Assembly (NCBI GenBank): GCA_001643675.2 | Contig: LSRY02000011.1 | Coordinates: forward strand, 806,001-870,000 | DNA length: 64,000 nt | Direction: 5' to 3' | Source: Monocercomonoides exilis | Lineage: Eukaryota; Preaxostyla; Oxymonadida; Polymastigidae | In this document: positions 52,701 through 63,100 of the stretch, in pieces | Layout of the letters: the number at the start of each line of letters is the position of its first letter | Position numbering within the stretch: the first letter of the stretch is position 1 | Program-made: the position numbers and the translations under genes | The notes under the pieces: model-generated | What the model was told of the DNA's origin: nothing | Database searches by the model: none | Seen by the model: the letters and a program-made list of their open reading frames with translations, nothing else

Positions 52701-55700
52701 ATGCCTCCTCGAAGAAGAACTTCCATCAAAAAAAAGTATGGAATCTTTTATTATAAAAAGCGTTATTGTTTATTTTTTTCGGAAGAACAAATGCTGATAA
52801 TGCGGATGCTTCAGAAAACAAAGTTCCATTAAATACATCTGAAACAACAGCTTCTGAAATTGAGTTCGTTTTGAAGCGTTATTGTTTTAATTTGGGCAAT
52901 ATTTTATATAATTCTATTTTATTTTTGATTCTTAATTGAAGTTTTGAACATCCAGATAAGACCATAAGCCAGAATTCAAATAAAGTTCACTCACCATCTG
53001 TACGAAAAAGCAAAAGTAAGCTAAGTACAGAGCCAAGTTCACAAGGTCAAAACGATGCAATGAATGATGAATTAAAAGCAGATAATGATGATATTTTCAT
53101 GCTGAAACCAGAAAAAGTAAATCCGAGAAAGGAAAAATCAAATGAAAAGGGACATAAAAGAAAAAAGCTTGATATAGAGGATGACAAAAACACTAAAAAA
53201 GATCCGCAAGTAATTTCAAACGATATTTTTACGCCACCTCCTCTTTCAGCTATTCCTCCCCATCTTCTTCCGAAAATGTCTGAAAAAGGAGGTTTAATAT
53301 CATCCAGCATCTTGGAGAAAGGTGGTCTTATTCCTGTTGGCGCTAAATCAGATGAAACAAAAGAGTTACCTTATGGTGAATCAGCTTCTGCTTCTCTTCC
53401 TGAAAGCAATAAACAAAAGCAAACAATTCCGAAAACTGAGGTGAAAAAAGAAGAATCGCCTGTTTTAGAAACTTCCAATGGAGGAAAACCAACATTGGAA
53501 AGCCCACATCAAAATTCTGGAAATATTATCAAAGAAGATGAAAGTGAAATACTGAAGCCAGAAGTCAAAGATGACAACAAAAAAACTGCGGTTGTGAATC
53601 CTCCTCAAAAGCCCAAGCCTTCGAGGTTAATCAACACTCTAGCTGAAAAGGATGTAAATGCAGGGAATGCTGCAATTCCATCTTCTTCAGGATTTCCAGT
53701 TTTAAGCCCATATGACTCCAAAACGTATGTTTTTTATTGTTTTATTGAGTTGTGTTTCATCTTTTTGTAATTTGCTAATAATTTGTGATGAATCATTCTC
53801 GATTAAAAAAAATATTATTATTCATTGGAAAAAACGAAATTTTCTTTATTTTCCTTATACTATTTTCTTCTTCCTCTCTGTCTAATACATTTATATCCAA
53901 AGTGATGCCCAAATGTTGTTAACGGCCAACATGCCTCGTCCTTTCGTTTCCCATCCAATTCCGAATGCATTTAACATTGATCCCCCGCCTCGTCCACCTT
54001 CGCCTTTTTCTTCGCAATCATCTCATCCGTTTCAAACGCCTGGGCGTTTCGCTCCTTCTTTTTATGATTCTCCAATGAAGATGCCTCGTGACTCGTTACC
54101 CATCAGAGCTCGAAGCAAATCTCGCACATCTCCACTTCATCCTTCTCCATCTTCTTATCCCTCATCTTCTTCCTCCCCTTCGTATTCCTCATCCATAGCA
54201 CTTCCTCCCTTTGCGCCTTCTTCATCTGCGGTTAATGCTTTTGCATCAATGGGAGTTAATAGTACAGGATACAACACTGGAATTCACATGGACAATGGCC
54301 CAATAACAAGACAAAGAAGCACAAGCCGAAAGTCAATTTCATCAGAAGCTAATCGTATTCCACAGCCAAGCAATGAAAAGCCATCAAAGGAAACTGGCAA
54401 AGACACGAAACTCAATTCAGATGAACAGAAAGATCAAAATAACAAAAACAAAGCCAAATTTTCATTTTCTTCATTTTTCAAAAACTTGTTTGAGAAGATA
54501 GAGCCAACATCTCCACAGCAACAATCGCAGCAACAACCTTTGGAAAATGTTGAAGAAAAGCATATTGAGTCACCTCAGCCTGTCCAGCCACCAGAAGACG
54601 CTTCTCAACCTCCTTCAAAGAAGGCACATAAGAGCGTGAGTGATTGGTTGAAAGTTATCTCATATATTCTGGGTTTCATTCTTTGTGTGTGGGTTTCTGT
54701 TTCTTTCACATTCGAAGCTGTGTATCGAGTGAACATATATCGGAGCGAACTTCGTTTGAAGAAAGGAATTTCTGATGCTTCTTCTTTGGATGACGCTGCA
54801 TCAGATTCTGTTTTGCATTCACTTAAAGCGATATTCCCGATTATCAAAGCAAATGACAGCATCTTGCAGTTTATGTATTTCAGCAACGAAACAAACAAGT
54901 TGATGTGCAAATGTGGAGAAGAGATTATAAGACCTTGCACACTTGTGGATTTCGTTCGGCTGCCTGCTGTCTTTACAATTTCAACATTAATTCCTACAAT
55001 TTGGTTGATTGTGAAGATAATCATTGCAATCCTTTTACTTCCAATAAAGCTCCTTTTCATGCTTCAACCCAGTAACATCTTGCGCCATTTGGGGTCAAAC
55101 TCGAATTTGCTTTCGAAGCGTCCGTCTGAAATTGATCTGATCTGCACAAACAGCTCTGCTTTTGGTGAGGCAGCGGCTGTTGTCACGTATGAGATGATGC
55201 AGCAGGTAGCTTCACAGAGAGTGAAATCGGTGTGCAGCGAGCTGTCAATGCCAACGACTTCAGTCTTTGCCTTTTGGAGAGGAAAAGAGAAGAAAACGAA
55301 CGATCCGTGGAAGAGCCTGTATCAAGAAAAAGGGAGAAGAGCGAGCTTTGGAAAGGAAGAAGTGAACAAAAGCGAGATTAGTGTAACAGGGATTGGGTTA
55401 AGGAGGAAGCATTTGGAGAATTTGATGGTGAAGGAATTTGGCCAATGGATTACAGAGAAATGCATGGAAAGAAAAAGCATAACAAAAAGTGGAGCTCAAT
55501 CCTCTATCACTGGAAGTTCATTTGGAAGAGGCAAAACAAAAGCTGAATCAGAAAAAACAGAAACAGTGGCAACTTCATCTGAGCTGATTCCTTTGACATT
55601 GGAGCAGATGAATGTTTTGTCTGCTGCTGAGGAGCTTTTAGTCTCTCCGCTGACTTCTCCATTTTTCTCCTCTCTCGTCTCTCATCTTCAGCAGCTGTTT

Positions 55701-56564
55701 CCTGGCTGCTCTACAAACCCAACAGACACCTGCTATGTTCTACCACACAACTTCATTCACGACAAAACCACAGACGAATTCATGTGCGAAATCCCGTCTT
55801 CTGGAAAGGCACTGTGGGATCTGGCCTGCTCTTCTGGCTTGTCTTCTTCTGCTGCTGAGTGCAAACCTTCTCTTCTCGGCTTCCCGTTCCCTTGCAGCGT
55901 TGGTCTGTACATCCATACGCATCGTTTGCAGTTTGCGCTGGCAACACTTTTGTTTATTGCAATTGTCGTTGGCTGTGTGTATCTGTTGGTGAAACTCAAG
56001 AAGAGACAGGCGAGTCACAGGAGAGTGGAGAAGATGACGAAGTTATCGTTGGCTCTGCTGCGGGAGCAGGCCAATCTCTCTCAAAAGGAAAGAGCTGCGA
56101 ATAGGAGATTTAGCAGTCGCGACTCGCGCTATGGCGAATTAAGCAGCGAGCAGAAAAACGAAATTGAGAGTGCTTTGGCAGAGTCGGGTCTTGACATGGG
56201 GCTGTTTACTATTCATGTGAAGCAGTTTGTGCTGAATGCGATGAAAAAGAACGAAAGAGCGCTTTTGCTGGAGAAGGAATGGAAGAAAGCAGAGGCGCAA
56301 ATAGAGAATGATGCAAGGGTGACAACCAGCTGGAAGGAGGAAAACGGAGTGCGTGGCAAAACATGGACGTGGAATTGCTCATTCTTGTTGGGATATGAGG
56401 ATGTGCCATCGCTCAGTGCATTGATGTCAGGGGAGAAGAAGGGAGGAAAGAAAAAGGGAAGAGGAGGGTTGAAAAGATTCGGTATTAGCAGAATATGGAA
56501 TAGAGCGAAAAAGGGAATGGAAGAGCTAAGTGAGGAGGAAGATGCTGATATGTTGAATAGTTAA
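52701..56564 (+). CDS. MAN1/Src1-like inner nuclear membrane protein
   Basis: Inferred exons 52701-52735, 52786-52863, 52942-53724 and 53903-56564 keep frame (phase 2 at all three joins) and give 1,185 residues. The N-terminal ~540 residues are basic, Ser/Pro-rich and disordered, with nuclear-localisation-like clusters (MPPRRRTSIKKK; EKGHKRKKLD). A membrane helix at ~549 (SYILGFILCVWVSVSF), a hydrophobic stretch at ~651 (STLIPTIWLIVKIIIAILLL), a Cys-containing lumenal part and another helix at ~973 (FALATLLFIAIVVGCVYLLV) follow. The C-terminal end (~1067-1130) matches the MAN1/Src1 winged helix: LEKEWKKAEAQIENDARV, then GKTWTWN. These proteins anchor chromatin at the inner nuclear envelope. 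I see no LEM or HeH motif at the N-terminus. Family assignment rests mainly on the C-terminal domain and topology. Confidence 0.65.
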
Positions 56565-57101
56565 TTAACAATTGAGAAAAAAAAAGGAATTCTAAATAAA
56601 ATTCAAATTCATTTCATTTCAAATGTAAAATTGAAAAGGGAGGAAAACAATCAGGATAAGTTGAATTTTCTTGAATTTGCGTGCTCTAAACGAAATAACA
56701 GTAATCAAAAAATAAACGTTCAATTCATATACAAGAATACATATGAATGTGTATTCAATTAAAGTATATCTTTTATCAAAGTTCTTATTTGTGAGAATAG
56801 CTTTGAAATATGTTAAGAACTCATTTTTTGTTTCGAGCATTTTCTTTTTTCATCACTTCAATGCAAAAAAATTGAAATTATTGGATTGAATGATATATTT
56901 GTTTTAAATGAGTAACTGAGAAATATTAAACACTAATACACAAACAGTGACACAAAAAAATAGACAATTAAAAATTAAAAATGAGAAAAATAGTGAAAAA
57001 AATAAAACATTTGAAATGGAAATAATAAGTTAATGTGAATTTTTGGTACAATCTAATATAAAAACTTGGTGTCGAAAAAGAAAAAAAGACAAACAATAAA
57101 C
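56565..57101. other. Intergenic between convergent genes
   Basis: 537 bp of AT-rich 3' flanking DNA. AATAAA-like strings are present on both strands (for example 56595). No gene recognised. Confidence 0.5.
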
Positions 57102-60100
57102 TTAAAAATTGATGAATACTCTTCCACTTTCAAACGCCAGATAACCAAATGGCTCAGATAAACTCTGTCCTCCAATGTTTCTCAGCATAACTGGATGTGT
57201 CTGAATTGAAAATCTTTCATCGTCATTATTCGCTGCAAAGAGAAATTCCTTCACAAGAGAAGTCGATTGTGGCTCAAATGGAGCAGCGTAAGAGACTTTG
57301 CAGCAGCTCCAGCGGCGCATGCGTCGAGTGCATAGCACGCCAATATGAGAAGAAGACGAAGCAGACGAAGAGAAATCCTTGTCGGGGTCAGATGATGAAG
57401 ATGCAGATGATGACGGTGAGGATAATGAAGAGTCATACGAAAGAATAGATTCTGATTCTGCTGATCGCTTTGTAAGTCCAAAGACTTGATCGCATTTCAA
57501 TGCCATCGCCTCGATCCATTGCTTGCTTCCAACCACAACCGCAGCTCGGATGCTGATTGGATCACTCAGATCGAAAACAGAGCGATTGGAAGATGACTGG
57601 GGAAAGGACGTTGAGGAAGGAGGAACCAGGGATGAAGATAATTCGTTGTTCCATCCAACAATCGAAGGAAACAGAGAAGAAGCAAACAGAGGCATTTTTG
57701 GTGCAGAAGAGAAATTAGATGGATGAAATGATACAAACGTTGAGATCTCCTTAATCAGAGCGCTTTTCCAATCCGTCAATGGCTCTCCATGCAATCCCAA
57801 TTTCAGTTTCTTTGATGGTGTTGATTCTTCTTTATTCTCTTTTGAGATGTCTGTTTGCTTTTTCTCTGTCTGTTTCTGGCTGTTTTGCAGTGAGTCAGTT
57901 TCTCTTTCTTCAGAACCAATTTTTCCTGTTGTTGTTCCATTTGGTGCGTTACTGTTCCATTTAGAGTTTGGCATTCCCCAACTTCCGCGATTATCATCTT
58001 CATCATCTTCATCCTCATCATCATCATCATCATCGCTATCATTTCCAAATCTCTTATTGCCAAAGCGATTATTTGCGAAAATCGACTCTTTGTCTTCTTT
58101 TTTATTTGCCTTTTTTCTCGTTTTTTCGTCTTCTGCATCGGCTTCTTCAGTTGTTGGAGTGAACTCCTGATAAAGATAGTGATCGTGTGCTATTGTGGCA
58201 GCCTTGCGAAACGCTGAGAAAGCGACTTGAAGAAAGAGCTTTTGATGAAATGGCTTTATAAATTTTTCACTGGACAAAGTTTCAGTTTCAGATGGCTTAT
58301 CTGAGGAAGAAGAAGAAGATGATGATGATGACTGATTGCTCTGTTGTGTCTCTTTCTGCATTGAAAAAGAATAATACGAAGAGCGATAACCAGAACCAAA
58401 GGAGTATTCAGAGTATGAAGACAAAGACGAGCCAGTTGCTTTAGCTTTTGTTTTCGGCTTTTCCCAGTTTTCTCCGTTGAGCAGTCTTCTCACAGACAGC
58501 GCAAGTGCGTTGTTTGGCAAATATCCATTGTACACTTCAACAATCTGAGGCATTGAAGAAAGCGATAAAGTGACAGATTTTGTGCTTTGTGATGAATTAG
58601 TTGATGAAGAAGAAGATGAAGAAGAGAAGGGAAATGGCTTATTGCTTCCAACTGCTGAAGTTGATTGATTTCCAAGAGGTGCAAATGGACTAAGAAACGG
58701 AGAAATAGAAGGTTTCGGAATAATATTTCCAGAAGTGTATTTCTCCGAAAAATGAACCCTTCCATCAGGCACTTCATCATCATCTTCATCATCATCGCTA
58801 TCATCCTCCACATCTTCTCCTTCCCTCCCTTTATTCGCTTTCTTCTTCTCATCCATTTCTTCTCTTTGCATCTTCCCGCAAACACACTTCGTCCCAAAGC
58901 AGCTCTCCTTTATGTGATAGCAGCTGAGGCAGACTCGCTCGTACTTCAAGTCAATCAGCGTGTCTGCTGCTGAGTTTGTATCCAGCAGAACAAAGCTGCT
59001 CAAAATAAGGCGCCGTAGAAGATGGAACTGTGATGGCGAAATCAGGTCGCTCGCATCTGGTGCTAACAATTCTTCATTTTCGTTTGCTTCGCTATTTCTG
59101 TCTGCTTCTGTAAGAGAATATGACGCTGAAGCAGCAGAAGCCACAGAAAGCTGCTGGGAGGCCTGTGGATGTGCAGGGCGAATGGAGAACTGGTTTGGTG
59201 TTGTCGAAATGACTGGAGATTCTGGCTGCTCTAAAGCAGAGTCTGCATTGACTCCGGCAGATGGCAAATGAGGAGATGAAGATAGCTGAGGTGGCTGTTC
59301 GGTGTCATCAGAACTGGAAGAGTAGGAAGAATATGCTGATTTTGAGGGGAAATCGTATGATGCAGAAGGAGAAGGTGTGCTACTTCCTCTTCTTCTTCTC
59401 GAAGGTTGCTCTGCTGAAAAGGCAGGCTCTGTTGGAGACAGAGGAGAAAGTGAATGAGCAGCAACAGAAGAAGAAGACGATGATGAAGGAAACTGATAGG
59501 ACTGAAATGGAGAGAGAGAAGGTGATGTGAGAAGAGGGGAGCTGTCCAGCGTTGGAGTTAGTGAAGGCGACTGAGGCGGAGTGATTGGGCTGAATGTGTG
59601 CGAAGATGAGTGAAACGAGCTGAAGGGAGAAGAAGTCCGAGACGATGGAGAAATGGAAGAAGAAGAAGAAGAAGAAGAGGAAGAGGAAGCAGAAGATGAA
59701 GAAGAAGAAGGATGAGAAGAAGAAAAACTGAGAGAGACGGAAGAACGCAATGGATTCAATGGTTTCATCCCGTCGCGCACCAACGGAGGCAAGTCGCTTG
59801 ACAGCTCGATCCCTTTCCGAAGCAGCGAAACTGGTGTGGTTTCTGCTTTGTGCGCCTCTTTGGCTGCTCTGTCATCCAATTTGTGGAGTATTTTGAGTCT
59901 TTTTTCGTTCAAAGCAGCCAAACCTGGTAAATCTTTTCCATTCAAAAATGAATCGTATGCTTCCCCGCTGTAAAGAGAGCTCAAATACAACTCTTCGTCT
60001 TCGGCCACAAGCTGAGTGTAGTTTTCGTCGCTGCTGAAAGACGGGAGAGAAGAAAACGTATTGAATAGATGCAGTCTGCGGGGTTCTTCTCCATTCAGTG

Positions 60101-63100
60101 AAGAGGAAGAAGAAGAAGAAGATGATGATGTTAATGAAACATTTTTGGATGAACTTTGGAAACTGCAATGCTGTCGAATGTCAGCCAAGTATTCCGCACA
60201 GCGCAGAGCAAACTTGTAATGCTGCTTTGTGAAATAGACCGGAGAAAGCTGAGAAATCGTTTCATCAGTCAACAGAACAAGACGGAATGAAGATGAGTTT
60301 GATTCTGAGTCAGTTGAAGAGGAAGAAGAAGAATAGAGTGATGATAATGAAGTGTTTGCCGATTGAGACACATCAACGTTCAGAATTTTGTTTCCTTTTT
60401 TGTTTGCATCTTTTCCATTCTGATAGTCATTCATCTTTTCAGAACTTTCATTCAATTCATTCGTTTTGGTTACTGATTCATCTTCTTCTTCCTTCTCTCC
60501 ATGCCTCTTCTTCTGCTGCTTCCTCATGCAACTTCTCCCCAGCACAGCCGCATTCTTAACTTTCAGCGGAGAAGCCTGCAGCCACTCCCACATAAGCGCA
60601 TAGAGAAGAACACGCCGCATCTCATTCAGCGCGTCCGGGTGGCTCAGCACGCCCATCAGCTTGAATGTGGACGGCTCGAAGCAGAACGTGGAGAAAGAGG
60701 CGAGCGGGTGCAGCACAAGAAAAGGACGGGGGTTTGTCAGAATGGAGAAGAATGAGGAAGATGCTTGTTTTGACTGTGAAGATGAATTGGATGTGTTGCT
60801 TAGTGTTGAAATTGCAGATGAGCCTGTTGAAGATAGGTTGTTCGTTGACTGATTGTGTGCTTGAGAATCTGGGTGTGGTTGAATAAGTGTGACAACTGTT
60901 TCAAATTCCTCTTCATCTTCATCGTCATCATCGTCATCATCATCTTTGGCTTTTCCTTCTTCTACATTCTTGCTTGTTTTTCTTTTCTTTTCTTTTCGCT
61001 TTTTTGCACCTGCATCAACTGCTGCCATCGCTCTCCTCACATTTTCCTCTATCTCCAACTCTTTCTTCTTCCTCTTCTTCTCTTCCTCTTCCTCCCACTT
61101 CGTCTTTTCCGCCTCTTTCCTCCACTCCTTCACCCTGCACACCTCCATTGCCTTGTCTACCTCTCCTATCTCGAGATGGTGGCAGCTCGTCTCCTGCATC
61201 TCCAGCCCTTTCACATTCACCTCCACACTCGTCCGGCTCACACTGCCAATCGTGACAATCAGCGTCATACACCCACAGCGGAGCATAAGCTGAGTGTTTG
61301 GCTCAATCGATGAAAGAAGAGAGGGAGTGGAAAGGTTGACGTCTGGCTCTATCTTTTCGTGGGTAAAGAGAGACGGAAGGGAAGAAGTGAAGACTGTTGA
61401 GAGAGAAAAGGACTTTGATGAAGATTTGCTCTGTTTACTGTAATCAGCAACACAAGAATTCGAAGATTCGTTTAATCGTCCTGATATTAATGTTCTGTCC
61501 TTAAGTGGATTTTGAGCCCCGAATAGCATATCCAACAACCCCGTTATAACTTCATCAGCGTTCGCTGCATAGATTGATTTCTCGTGGTTCATAATGGACT
61601 GACTGTTCAAATCGGACAAAGAATATTGAGGAGTGGACGAAGATGAAGATGAAGAAGATGATGATGACGGATTTGGTTTTGCTCCTATTTTTGAAGAAGA
61701 CAAGGCAATGGCAAGAAATGCACTGTCCATTTTTGCTTCGTCCATATCGCTTTTTGAGCATTCATCACCATAACGCGTGTCATATTCGTTATCGTCTTCT
61801 TCATTTTCATCTTGACCTTCAGAATTTCCCTTTTTCATCTGATTCCTCGTTTTATCTTTTTCTTTTTCTTTCTCCTTCAAGTTTCTTCTGGCTTGAGACA
61901 GTTTTTCTTCTCCCATCAGATTCATCATTCTCGGGATCATCATTCCTGGCAGCACCAGAAAAGGATACCCAAACACCTGCTCCACATTCGTATCCAGCAA
62001 AGAGCTAACAATAATTGACACGAATGACACCGGAGCACACACAGCAATTTGCAGATAAAGCGACATTTTGACATGAGACGACCGCTGCTGTGTGTTGAAC
62101 GGAGGCGGAGCGACTTTGGGGATTTTGACAGCTGTGATGACTGAATAGAGATAGAATGAAGTGTGCTGGATGAGGTTGAATAAACGAGAGAAGCTCACAT
62201 GTACGAGAAAGAAGAGAAACAGAAACGTTGTCAAGAATGAGCCTGGAAGGGAGAATTCGCCTTCTTCGGGGTGGATAAGGATGTTTGTGGTGACATGCCA
62301 GATGAGAGCAGCGAGTGAATGATTACGGAGGGGAGCTGTGGAGTCTGGGTGCTGCAGAGGGAAGCGGATGGCGTGGAGGAGGAGACCAGAGGAAAGGATG
62401 CTGAGAAAGAGAGAAGGAGGAGAAGGAAGAGTGGAAGATGTCATTGAAGTGGCAAGACAGAAGAGCTCGTGATATGAAATGACAAGATAGTACAGAGGGA
62501 GGAAGAATGTGTTGATGAAACGCCTGATAACAGCGAAAGTGCGAAATGCAGAAGAAGAAGGTGATGGACGCTGAGATGTATTTATATCGTTTCCTTCTCC
62601 TTCTGCTCCGCCAACTTTCTTTCCGTCAATGCGAACAAAACGGAACAGCCCAAACCAAAGTGGCTCATTGTGGAGCTCGCACCACCAGCAGAGAACCAGA
62701 AAGCAGAAGATCAGAGCATCAATTGCAATTCTGGCAATGGAAAATATTTCACCGTTAACAAAGCTGGGAGCAAGGAAAGATGTGTATGACGAGTCTGCAC
62801 CTTCGTCACTGTCGTCAAAAATTGCATTGACAAGAGCGATTGCAATCCAAAAGGCACAAAGCACAATGTCAGAAATAACAGACAAAAGTAGCGTTCTTTT
62901 GCGTCTCAAAGATGATTCACGGATCGTTGGTAGTGAATCGGTTCGCGAGGAGGACAAAACGCAAACATCATTTTTCGCTTTTATGCGGAGAAGATTTTGA
63001 GAAGTCTGTGTTTTGTTTGGTTTGTCTGATGCAGCAGATGGCGAAGGAGTGAAGCGCTTTGCCTGTAATGGTGAGTTATTCGACAAGCGGACAACTGATG

